A stretch of 12,542 bases of DNA, taken from the NCBI GenBank assembly GCA_034112285.1, contig JAWUVP010000071.1, positions 1 through 12,542 on the forward strand, in the 5' to 3' direction. Every line of letters begins with the position of its first letter. Within the stretch, counting starts at the first letter, position 1. Source of the stretch: JAWUVP01 sp034112285 (GTDB lineage: Bacteria > Pseudomonadota > Gammaproteobacteria > JABDGN01). The position numbers and the translations under genes are program-made. The notes under the pieces were generated by a model. That model did no database searches, was not told the origin of the DNA, and saw only the letters and a program-made list of their open reading frames with translations. Of this stretch, positions 1-6,624 are shown in pieces.

Positions 1-177
1 GAAGATAGCTCACGCATTCGTAGAGAGTATGCGGCGCACAACCTTGCCATGATGCGGCACTTAACGTTAAATCTTATTAAGAAAGAGCCTTCTAAGATGT
101 CTGTGCCAAGAAAAAGGAGAATGGCGGTACTTCATGATGACTTTCGACATAAGTGTTTACAGGCGTTAAAGTTTTGA
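1..177 (+). mobile_element. ISAs1-family transposase, C-terminal fragment
   Basis: The frame is open from the first base and ends at TGA 175-177, giving the last 58 residues of a protein that starts outside the window. The fragment carries the conserved ISAs1/H-repeat transposase tail: an acidic-SRIRR stretch, then HNLAMMRHLTLNLIKKE, then a basic segment (KRRMAVLHDDF). In this family the segment is the end of the DDE catalytic domain, and the acidic residue near the SRIR motif is thought to belong to the active site. The coding end lies about 13 bases from the proposed right end of the element, as is usual for compact insertion sequences. Whether the element is intact cannot be judged because its left part is not in the window. 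The family call is made by recognising the motif. Confidence 0.85.
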
Positions 178-190
178 CGCTCTTGCCCTG
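176..190. repeat. Probable right terminal inverted repeat of the ISAs1-family element
   Basis: The bases GACGCTCTTGCCCTG directly follow the transposase stop codon. They resemble the ISAs1-family terminus, which usually ends in ...CTTGCCCTG. The outer end would be base 190, so any target duplication would begin with AAGTTTTAGG. The partner repeat is outside the window, so the boundary is inferred. Confidence 0.5.
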
Positions 191-211
191 AAGTTTTAGG
201 GCTTTTAGGCA

Positions 212-1075
212 TTAAGAAACAGTTTTCCTTAGTTCTTCCTGCCAAGGCGTTAACCACCGTGGGCTGGCCTTATTCCACCAAGTGCCGGGGGCTAACGAGT
301 AACCATTATAGCGCATGCTGAAGCTGCGTTGCTGATGTTGTTGGCCATCAATCAATAAATTGCCTACGCTCCAATCTAACTTAACCCGACCTTTGGCCAT
401 ATAACCTATTTTTGGGCTCTCAATATCAGCCATAACATCATCATAATTCCTAAAGCTACTAAACTTTAACAGGTAGTTCCTCGCAAAATAATTTTTGAAC
501 GCCAATTCTTGCCAACCTCCGGTTGAAAGAATGTTGATTGTTGGCATCAATTTTGCAAATTCAACAGCATTAATGCAAGTAACTCCGCCAAAATAATATT
601 GTCTTGCTGCAGTTAATACATATCTAAGTTGCGCGATTAACACTGTGTTAATTTTAACAGCATAGTGCTCGCTATAACAATTATTAACCGGGGGAGCCAT
701 AGGATAGTATTCACTATAATCTCCATAAACAGGGATATCCATAGCAAGGTATTCACTACAATTTCCATAAACAGGGGTATCCATAGCAAGGTATTCACTA
801 TAATCTCCGATATGTCTATCAATATTCTCGACATTACCTGGGTCTACGGTCTCCCCTAAAAATCTATACTTATTGTGAATACCATTATTCAAGCCAACAT
901 AACCCGGCATTGGCATGCGAGCAGCAGCCCTCGGTATAACTCGCTTATGCAGCAAGGTTTTATCCACATCAACATAAATGTGCTTGATATTATGGCGCAA
1001 CATATATTGCCACAGAACGCGCTCATGCGATCTATCGATGGGCAGGGGCATCACACGTTGCATTAATTCATACAT
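212..1075 (-). CDS. Unrecognised HAD-phosphatase-like protein with a 14-residue tandem repeat
   Basis: This 287-residue protein is not one I recognise. Residues 33-42 (IYVDVDKTLL) fit HAD motif I, with Asp36 as the possible nucleophile and Asp38 as the acid/base. ILSTGG at 182-187 fits motif II (Ser184 or Thr185). Lys228 or Lys232 could be motif III. NLLIDGQ at 239-245 resembles motif IV but has one Asp (243) where families usually have two acidic residues. Between motifs I and II, where C1 cap domains insert, residues 90-141 form a 14-residue tandem repeat rich in Tyr, Ser, Met and Pro. There is no signal peptide or membrane segment. The ATG has AGGA 11 to 14 bases upstream. The gene is A+T-rich, stands alone on its strand, and ends 21 bases from the insertion sequence. 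Phosphatase or nucleotidase activity is inference only, and the weak motif IV could mean an altered or lost activity. Confidence 0.6.
   Translation of the reverse strand: MYELMQRVMPLPIDRSHERVLWQYMLRHNIKHIYVDVDKTLLHKRVIPRAAARMPMPGYVGLNNGIHNKYRFLGETVDPGNVENIDRHIGDYSEYLAMDTPVYGNCSEYLAMDIPVYGDYSEYYPMAPPVNNCYSEHYAVKINTVLIAQLRYVLTAARQYYFGGVTCINAVEFAKLMPTINILSTGGWQELAFKNYFARNYLLKFSSFRNYDDVMADIESPKIGYMAKGRVKLDWSVGNLLIDGQQHQQRSFSMRYNGYSLAPGTWWNKASPRWLTPWQEELRKTVS
653..808 (-). repeat. Tandem 42-bp in-frame repeat (three full units and a partial fourth)
   Basis: Units lie at 767-808, 725-766 and 683-724, with a decayed partial unit at 653-682. The first two are nearly identical at the DNA level and encode GDYSEYLAMDTPVY and GNCSEYLAMDIPVY. 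The third encodes GDYSEYYPMAPPVN and the fourth is recognisable only by YSEHYA. The 42-base period keeps the frame, so gain or loss of units would lengthen or shorten the protein without breaking it. Confidence 0.9.
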
Positions 1076-1199
1076 TTAAGGCTGTTCCTAATTATTATTG
1101 ATTTCACTAGTATGCACCACGAACATTAACTGCACCTTAAACACACCCATAAATTTTTTTAGCACTAGCCCGCATTATCGCCACTAAAGCAGAAGTTAG

Positions 1200-1227
1200 C
1201 GGACATTCCCCCAACCTGTGCTAAAAT
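1200..1227 (+). promoter_or_regulatory. Probable lepA promoter (extended -10)
   Basis: TGCTAAAAT at 1219-1227 is an extended -10 element (TG-n-TAAAAT). CGGACA at 1200-1205 is a weak -35 match with a 16-base spacer. Transcription would start near 1234. That lies downstream of the ATG at 1226, which argues against that codon as the lepA start. Confidence 0.5.
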
Positions 1228-1252
1228 GCTGCAAATTTTAATGAGAGCCTCC

Positions 1253-3052
1253 GTGAGCAACCTACAACACATTCGTAACTTTTCAATCATAGCCCATATC
1301 GACCATGGTAAATCCACCTTATCTGACCGTTTAATCCAGCATTGTGGTGGCTTAGCCGCGCGCGAAATGGAAGCGCAAGTGCTTGATACTATGGACATTG
1401 AACGCGAACGCGGCATTACCATTAAGGCGCAAAGCGTAACGCTTAATTACGCCGCGAACGATGGCAACACTTATCAGCTTAACTTTATTGATACACCCGG
1501 CCATGTGGATTTTTCTTATGAAGTATCTCGCTCATTGGCCGCTTGTGATGGCGCCTTGCTGGTGGTTGACGCCGCCCAAGGTGTTGAAGCACAGACGGTA
1601 GCCGTTTGTTACACAGCCATTGAGCAGAATTTAGAAATTTTGCCGGTACTTAACAAAGTAGACTTGCCCCAAGCCGACCCCGACCGTATATGCCAAGAAA
1701 TTGAAGACATTATTGGCATAGAAGCCAGTGAAGCATTGCACATTAGTGCCAAAACCGGCCTAGGCATCGAAGCATTGCTTGAACAATTAGTGGAGAAAAT
1801 TCCTGCGCCCACTGGCGAGTATGACGCCCCCCTACAAGCGTTAATTATTGATTCATGGTTTGATAGCTACCTTGGCATAGTCTCATTAGTTCGTATTAAA
1901 AACGGCATGCTGCGCAAAGGCGACAAGATGCTGGTGATGTCTACCGGTAAAACTCACATTGTCGACCATGTTGGCGTATTCACCCCTAAACGCACCAATA
2001 CTGCCGAGCTTAAAGCCGGTGAAGTCGGTTATGTGATAGCAGGCATTAAAGACATTCATGGCGCGCCAGTGGGTGACACCTTAACCCTTGCCAAAGCCCC
2101 TGCCGAAGACGTATTACCCGGCTTCCAAACCGTGCAACCGCAAGTTTACGCCGGTTTATTCCCCGTAAGCACCGATGATTACGAAAATTTTCGTGATGCA
2201 CTCGACAAATTAAGCCTCAACGACGCCTCCTTATTTTTTGAACCCGAATCATCCGATGCGTTAGGCTTTGGTTTTCGCTGCGGTTTCCTCGGCATGTTGC
2301 ACATGGAAATTATTCAAGAGCGGCTTGAGCGCGAATATGATTTAGACTTAATCACCACCGCACCGACGGTGATTTATGAAATCCTCACCACAAAAGGTGA
2401 AACCTTACAAATCGACAACCCCTCTTCACTGCCTGCGCCTAACCATATAGATGAAACCCGCGAGCCGATTGTGCAAGCCAACATTCTAGTGCCACAAGAG
2501 TACTTGGGAAATGTCATCACCCTTTGCGTGGAACGACGCGGCGTGCAAAAAAACATGCAATACGCCGGCAACCAAGTCTCGCTGTGTTACGAGCTGCCCA
2601 TGAATGAAGTGGTGCTAGATTTCTTTGACCGCTTAAAATCCATTAGCCGTGGCTTTGCCTCGCTTGATTACCAATTCATTCGCTTTGAAGTTGCTAAAAT
2701 GGTGAAAGTTGATGTGCTCATTAACGGCGACAAAGTGGACGCCCTAGCCATGCTAGTGCACCAAGACCAAGCCCAACGCCGCGGCCGCGATATAGCCGAC
2801 AAGCTTAAAGAGCTCATCCCACGCCAAATGTTTGATGTAGCCATTCAAGCCGCCATTGGCAACCAAATTATCTCCCGCACCACCGTGAAAGCCCTGCGCA
2901 AAAACGTCACCGCCAAATGCTACGGCGGCGATGTATCCCGCAAGCGCAAACTGCTTGATAAGCAGAAAAAAGGCAAGAAGCGCATGAAGCAAATAGGTAA
3001 TGTCGAAGTGCCGCAAGAAGCCTTTTTGGCGGTGCTGAAGGTCGATAATTAA
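1253..3052 (+). CDS. lepA: Elongation factor 4 (LepA), ribosome back-translocating GTPase
   Basis: LepA is a translation-factor GTPase that binds the ribosome and acts on elongation or 30S assembly. The protein matches the family along its whole length. Counted from GTG 1253, the P-loop AHIDHGKST is at 14-22, followed by RERGITIKAQ (switch I), DTPGH (G3) and NKVD (G4). Then come the EF-G-like domains II, III and V, and the LepA-specific C-terminal domain with AKCYGGDVSRKRKLL and KKGKKRMKQIGN. Translation from GTG gives 599 residues, the usual length. ATG codons at 1241 and 1226 are in frame and would add 4 or 9 residues, but 1226 overlaps the predicted -10 box and lacks a ribosome binding site. 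A weak GAGAG at 1243-1247 precedes the GTG. The next gene is a lipase, not lepB, the usual partner. Confidence 0.95.
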   Translation: MSNLQHIRNFSIIAHIDHGKSTLSDRLIQHCGGLAAREMEAQVLDTMDIERERGITIKAQSVTLNYAANDGNTYQLNFIDTPGHVDFSYEVSRSLAACDGALLVVDAAQGVEAQTVAVCYTAIEQNLEILPVLNKVDLPQADPDRICQEIEDIIGIEASEALHISAKTGLGIEALLEQLVEKIPAPTGEYDAPLQALIIDSWFDSYLGIVSLVRIKNGMLRKGDKMLVMSTGKTHIVDHVGVFTPKRTNTAELKAGEVGYVIAGIKDIHGAPVGDTLTLAKAPAEDVLPGFQTVQPQVYAGLFPVSTDDYENFRDALDKLSLNDASLFFEPESSDALGFGFRCGFLGMLHMEIIQERLEREYDLDLITTAPTVIYEILTTKGETLQIDNPSSLPAPNHIDETREPIVQANILVPQEYLGNVITLCVERRGVQKNMQYAGNQVSLCYELPMNEVVLDFFDRLKSISRGFASLDYQFIRFEVAKMVKVDVLINGDKVDALAMLVHQDQAQRRGRDIADKLKELIPRQMFDVAIQAAIGNQIISRTTVKALRKNVTAKCYGGDVSRKRKLLDKQKKGKKRMKQIGNVEVPQEAFLAVLKVDN

Positions 3053-3275
3053 AGAGTAGATTCCGCTCCTACGTCATTGTAAATTATTATTTACTGACCT
3101 TGTGAGCGAATACATCATACCACTAGCCTTAGCTTCCTTTATTAAAATACGTCGCTCCTCGCAACATCGAAACCGAAAGGAATACGCGTGCGCCCTGCTT
3201 TTGCGCTAATTTTTTATACGATTTTAAGGTTGCGTTAAGATACGCTCTGTATAATGTGGTCCAAATAATAATAAT
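3053..3275. other. Intergenic region between lepA and the lipase gene
   Basis: I see no gene in these 223 bases. There is no convincing intrinsic terminator for lepA: an A+T-only palindrome at 3079-3094 (GTAAAT...ATTTAC) lacks a G+C stem. The region holds a degraded piece of the palindromic repeat (3150-3165), a 12-base match to the right end of the window (3186-3197), and the promoter and hairpin of the lipase gene. lepB, common at this place in related bacteria, is missing and leaves no readable remnant. Confidence 0.6.
3150..3197. repeat. Degraded fragment of the dispersed palindromic repeat
   Basis: CGTCGCTCCTCGCAAC at 3150-3165 equals the reverse complement of the arm at 12412-12432 after loss of five bases (TGCGC) from the palindromic core. 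GCGTGCGCCCTG at 3186-3197 is the exact reverse complement of 12335-12346. The two motifs occur in the same relative order at both sites but with different spacing. Confidence 0.5.
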
Positions 3276-3279
3276 TTGG
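3250..3279 (+). promoter_or_regulatory. Lipase -10 box and start-site hairpin
   Basis: TATAAT at 3250-3255 is a perfect -10 hexamer, though no good -35 is seen at normal spacing. Initiation would fall near 3262. CCAAAT (3261-3266) and ATTTGG (3274-3279) form a perfect 6-base inverted repeat around a 7-base A/T loop, and TGGTCCA occurs as a direct repeat at 3257-3263 and 3277-3283. The repeat could be an operator or a hairpin at the mRNA 5' end. Confidence 0.4.
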
Positions 3280-3287
3280 TCCATGAA

Positions 3288-4967
3288 ATGATTCTGCATG
3301 GCTTAACCCTGGCTAACCGAAAAGATTTGGCAATAGCGCCATCAGTGATATCGCTCGCTTACGCTATAGGTACGCTAGGTCTTAAGCCCGACGATATTGG
3401 TGGAAATATACAACAAGGTGTAACCAAAGGCCAGTCCATACGAAGTAGACTATATCAAGCCATTACAGCACACCGTAAACCTCAAGATCCATTACAACGT
3501 TTTATAGAATTAACAGATAGCGGCGGGCAACCGCTTTATAATCAAGACCGTGAACAACTGGATTTAGAAAGAGTCCAATTCCCTGTGTATTGTCGAACCG
3601 TAGAAGATTCATTTTGGAGCTACGATATTGACAGAACTGCCTTCACAGGTTACAAAATATATCCGCTCATTGCCACCTACAGTGATACCAAAGAGCAAGC
3701 TCCATTTGGCTATCTTGCTGTGAGCGCAAGCAATATGTTATTGGCTTTTAAAGGCAGTCAAGGCGCAGTAGATAGTGCACAAGGTGTGCTAAGTGGTTTA
3801 GCAGGTAAAGGGCCGAATGATTGGAACCAAAACACGTGCCTCAAACCACAAGCCTTAACCAGTATAAAAACCAAATCTGAGGCGAGAGCTGCACGTGTAC
3901 ATACAGGCTTTTCACAACTCTACGAATCCATGCATGAACAAATTTGCCAGATTATGAAACACACTCAAGCTCGTGGAAAAAATTTAACCATTATGGGGCA
4001 TAGCTTAGGGGCAGGCGTAGCTTGCATGGCAACACTGAGGCTGGCAAGCACTTATTCTAGTTTAAAAATTCGTCTCTGTACATTTGGCGCCCCGCCTATT
4101 GGCAATATCACTGCTTGGGCCTTACTGCGTAACTTAAAAGATCAAGGACATAGCATATTACATTTTGGCAGCAGAAAAGATCCCATTATTCACCCTACTG
4201 GAAAAAAGCAAACTATATATCGAGGTGAAATATACAGTAGTTTTGCAGACATGAACTATATCGATCCCGATTTTGCGCAACTATCTCGTTCCATACAACA
4301 GTCTTTTGCTGCAGACTCGGTCGATATCAGCCATTATTTTAGTTACATCTACTACGGCATTTGCATGAGCCTACCCGTGCCAATAAAGGGCAGTCTCAGA
4401 TTCCATCACCAAATTCATCATCTGCAATCTAACCCGCAAGAATCTGGAATACTTGATTTTGTACCGCTTTCTCACGCACGCAACTCGGCCATCACCCTAA
4501 GCGGAAAATGTTTGATTCCTCCAAATCATTTTGCCACTTTACAACATTCAATTGTGCAAGACGATAACATCCAAAAACCAGCCATCTCATTCCCAATTTA
4601 TGATTACCATCAAGTATGTCTTGCCCTTATCTCCGATATTTTAAAAAATCACCAATATGAAAATATCAAACAGTATTTAACCACGCATTGCCTCTATCTA
4701 GAGCCAACTCATGATCACTTTTTACAAGCGATTCTCCATAATCAGCTTGAATATAGCTTAGAACAGATTTTTTTAACCGCATTAAGCCTTTACCATGAAC
4801 CTAACACTAAAAAGAGCGTTAAAAAATACCTAACCTATTTTCAAAAAGGTGACTTATACGACAAAGTCACACAAGCTATCAAAAAGCTAAACCAAACTAA
4901 GGTCATACCACAAACACTTATCAAGTCACTAATGAGTTTAAACCCTGAGAATAAAGCAGGCCTATAG
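3288..4967 (+). CDS. Class 3 (fungal-type) lipase with long C-terminal extension
   Basis: This is a predicted alpha/beta-hydrolase of the class 3 lipase family, likely to hydrolyse acylglycerols or phospholipids. Counted from ATG 3288 (559 residues), the hallmarks are in order: AFKGSQ at 153-158 (oxyanion-hole strand), VHTGF at 204-208, the nucleophile elbow GHSLGAG at 237-243 (Ser239), and CTFGAPPIGN. Asp298 in SRKDPIIHP and His349 in DISHYFSY complete a plausible triad. The lipase domain covers about residues 80-360. The roughly 200 residues after it look helical and match nothing I know. There is no signal peptide or clear membrane segment, so the enzyme is cytosolic or exported by a Sec-independent route. 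TTG 3276 is an alternative start (563 residues), and neither start has a strong ribosome binding site. The gene looks more A+T-rich than rnc-era-recO and occupies the usual lepB position. Confidence 0.85.
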   Translation: MILHGLTLANRKDLAIAPSVISLAYAIGTLGLKPDDIGGNIQQGVTKGQSIRSRLYQAITAHRKPQDPLQRFIELTDSGGQPLYNQDREQLDLERVQFPVYCRTVEDSFWSYDIDRTAFTGYKIYPLIATYSDTKEQAPFGYLAVSASNMLLAFKGSQGAVDSAQGVLSGLAGKGPNDWNQNTCLKPQALTSIKTKSEARAARVHTGFSQLYESMHEQICQIMKHTQARGKNLTIMGHSLGAGVACMATLRLASTYSSLKIRLCTFGAPPIGNITAWALLRNLKDQGHSILHFGSRKDPIIHPTGKKQTIYRGEIYSSFADMNYIDPDFAQLSRSIQQSFAADSVDISHYFSYIYYGICMSLPVPIKGSLRFHHQIHHLQSNPQESGILDFVPLSHARNSAITLSGKCLIPPNHFATLQHSIVQDDNIQKPAISFPIYDYHQVCLALISDILKNHQYENIKQYLTTHCLYLEPTHDHFLQAILHNQLEYSLEQIFLTALSLYHEPNTKKSVKKYLTYFQKGDLYDKVTQAIKKLNQTKVIPQTLIKSLMSLNPENKAGL

Positions 4968-5009
4968 CACCGTGAACCTAGCGAATAATAAATAGTCAGG
5001 TGGTAGGCC
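4959..5009 (+). repeat. Imperfect inverted repeat spanning the lipase stop codon
   Basis: GGCCTA (4959-4964) pairs with TAGGCC (5004-5009), and CACC (4968-4971) pairs with GGTG (4999-5002). The internal loop TAG/G contains the lipase stop codon, and the apical loop is 27 bases. No T-tract follows, so it is not a standard intrinsic terminator. It could be an mRNA 3'-end or processing structure just upstream of the rnc promoter. Confidence 0.4.
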
Positions 5010-5041
5010 CCAAGAGAATTATCCAACTATACCTTTTCATA

Positions 5042-5050
5042 TGCTACAAT
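5042..5050 (+). promoter_or_regulatory. Extended -10 of rnc, placed for a leaderless transcript
   Basis: TGCTACAAT at 5042-5050 is an extended -10 (TG-n-TACAAT), followed by seven C residues and then the rnc ATG at 5058. Normal spacing puts the first transcribed base at 5057 or 5058, and the A of the ATG is the first purine available. The ATG has no Shine-Dalgarno sequence. The same TGCTAnAAT form occurs before lepA. No good -35 is seen. Confidence 0.5.
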
Positions 5051-5057
5051 CCCCCCC

Positions 5058-5732
5058 ATGTCACTAAGCAAATTACAAACCATTCTTACCCATAGCTTCA
5101 CCAACGAGCAACTGCTAGAAAAAGCACTCACCCATCGTAGTGTTTCGGGTAGCCGCAACAATGAGCGGCTAGAATTTATTGGCGATTCTATTGTTAACTT
5201 CACCATTGCCGAAGCGTTGTTTCAAGCCTTCCCCGACATTACCGAGGGTCAGCTTAGCCGTATGCGCGCGCATTTAGTGAAAAAGGATACCTTGGCCATT
5301 GTAGCCAAGCAATTAGGCTTAGGTGAATACCTAAAATTAGGCGGTGGTGAGTTAAAAAGTGGCGGCTATCGGCGTGAATCTATTTTGGCCGATGCGCTTG
5401 AAGCCCTTATTGCGGCCATTTACCTCGACAGTGATATGCAAACTGTGCAAACTGCTATATTGGGCTGGTTCAAAGAGCTACTGGCCAACATCTCGCCAGA
5501 CATTAGCCATAAAGACCCCAAAACTATTTTACAAGAATACTTGCAGGGCCGGCAGCTGAGTGTACCTGATTACACGGTAACCAAAACCACCGGCAAAGAT
5601 CATCAACAAGAATTTTACGTGCTTTGTAATATCAAAGCCCTTAATAAATCTGCCCAAGGCCATGGTGGCAACCGCCGCCGCGCCGAGCAGGCAGCCGCAA
5701 AACAATTATTGCAGGAGTTACAACATGACTGA
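5058..5732 (+). CDS. rnc: Ribonuclease III
   Basis: RNase III cuts double-stranded RNA, including the rRNA precursor and structured mRNAs. The 224-residue protein has the normal two-domain layout. The endonuclease domain spans about 1-145, with the signature NERLEFIGDS at 35-44. Its metal-binding and catalytic acids appear as Glu36, Glu39, Asp43, Asp112 and Glu115, equivalent to E. coli 38, 41, 45, 114 and 117. The double-stranded RNA-binding domain begins at DPKTILQEYLQG (153-164) and ends with the basic RRRAEQAAAKQLL helix. The start fits the family alignment, although no ribosome binding site precedes it. The gene leads an overlapping cluster with era, recO and a PPTase gene, sharing 8 bases with era. 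If the mRNA is leaderless, the leader-hairpin autoregulation known for E. coli rnc cannot operate in the same way. Confidence 0.96.
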   Translation: MSLSKLQTILTHSFTNEQLLEKALTHRSVSGSRNNERLEFIGDSIVNFTIAEALFQAFPDITEGQLSRMRAHLVKKDTLAIVAKQLGLGEYLKLGGGELKSGGYRRESILADALEALIAAIYLDSDMQTVQTAILGWFKELLANISPDISHKDPKTILQEYLQGRQLSVPDYTVTKTTGKDHQQEFYVLCNIKALNKSAQGHGGNRRRAEQAAAKQLLQELQHD

Positions 5733-6624
5733 TGCCGCTACCCGTTGTGGTTACGTCGCCATTTTAGGCCAACCCAATGTGGGAAAATCCACCTTGCTCA
5801 ATCATATTCTGGGCCAAAAAATCAGCATTACCTCGCGTAAGCCACAAACTACGCGCCACCAAATTCTGGGGGTTAAAACCGCTGACGATGTGCAAACTAT
5901 CTACGTTGATACGCCCGGCATTCATCAAAATTCTAAAAATGCTTTAAATCGCTACATGAACCGCGCCGCCACTTCTGTTATTAATGGCGTGAATGTCATC
6001 GTGTTTATGGTTGTGGCCGATCGCTGGTCGGAAGACGACGATTGGATTTTAAAGAAAATTAAAGATGTGGATTGCCCATTAATTTTGGCTATTAACAAAA
6101 TTGACATGATTAAAGACAAGCATAGCCTACTGCCGTTAATGCAAGCCTACAGTGAAAAGGCCAACTTTATGGCGGTAGTGCCCTTATCGGCCAAGACCAA
6201 TAAAAACGTAGAAGAATTGGAAGCCGCTATCAACCAGCATTTGCCAGCAGGCCCGCTACAATTTCCTGAAGACCAAATTACCGATCGCAGCCAACGCTTT
6301 TTGACCGCCGAAATTGTGCGTGAAAAACTCATGCGCTTAACTGGTGATGAAATTCCTTATTCTGTTACCTTAGAAGTGGAAGAATTCGTTGAGAAAAAAG
6401 ACATTATTCATATTAGCGTGTTGATTTTAGTCGACAAAAAAAGCCACAAAGGCATTGTGATTGGCAAAAATGGCGACAGCTTGAAAGAAGTGGGTAAACA
6501 AGCCCGTCACGATTTAGAAAAAATGCTCGATAGCAAAGTGTTTTTACGCCTCTGGGTCAAAGTGCGTGAAGGTTGGGCAGACGATGAACGAGCGCTAAAT
6601 AGCTTAGGCTATCAGGACACGTGA
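5725..6624 (+). CDS. era: GTPase Era, 16S rRNA-binding ribosome assembly factor
   Basis: Era binds the 3' end of 16S rRNA and couples 30S maturation to growth. The 299-residue product has the complete set of motifs: P-loop GQPNVGKS at 15-22, switch I region TTRHQILG, DTPG at 62-65, NKID at 124-127 and SAK at 155-157. These are followed by a KH domain whose GxxG loop lies in GIVIGKNGDSLK at 243-254. The start at ATG 5725 is supported by AGGAG at 5713-5717, with seven bases between, and by alignment to the family. An in-frame ATG at 5662 would add 21 residues made from the rnc coding region and is rejected. The gene overlaps rnc by 8 bases and recO by 4, so translation is probably coupled. Confidence 0.97.
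   Translation: MTDAATRCGYVAILGQPNVGKSTLLNHILGQKISITSRKPQTTRHQILGVKTADDVQTIYVDTPGIHQNSKNALNRYMNRAATSVINGVNVIVFMVVADRWSEDDDWILKKIKDVDCPLILAINKIDMIKDKHSLLPLMQAYSEKANFMAVVPLSAKTNKNVEELEAAINQHLPAGPLQFPEDQITDRSQRFLTAEIVREKLMRLTGDEIPYSVTLEVEEFVEKKDIIHISVLILVDKKSHKGIVIGKNGDSLKEVGKQARHDLEKMLDSKVFLRLWVKVREGWADDERALNSLGYQDT

Noticed and set aside
653..808. Repeat array considered as a CRISPR
   Set aside because: The units are 42 bp, adjacent without spacers, and in frame inside a longer coding region.
665..859. Plus-strand open frame of 64 codons over the tandem repeat
   Set aside because: It is the antisense shadow of the repeat in the minus-strand gene. It has no ribosome binding site, and its own repetitiveness follows from the DNA repeat.
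1165..1422. Minus-strand open frame overlapping the lepA start
   Set aside because: It lies mostly inside the well-supported lepA gene, and its product has no recognisable motif.
3079..3094. Palindrome after lepA as a terminator
   Set aside because: The stem is A+T-only (GTAAAT/ATTTAC) and lacks a following T-tract, so it would be too weak.
5662..5724. Longer Era with a start at 5662
   Set aside because: The extra residues come from the dsRNA-binding domain region of rnc read in another frame. ATG 5725 has an ideal AGGAG and agrees with the family N-terminus.
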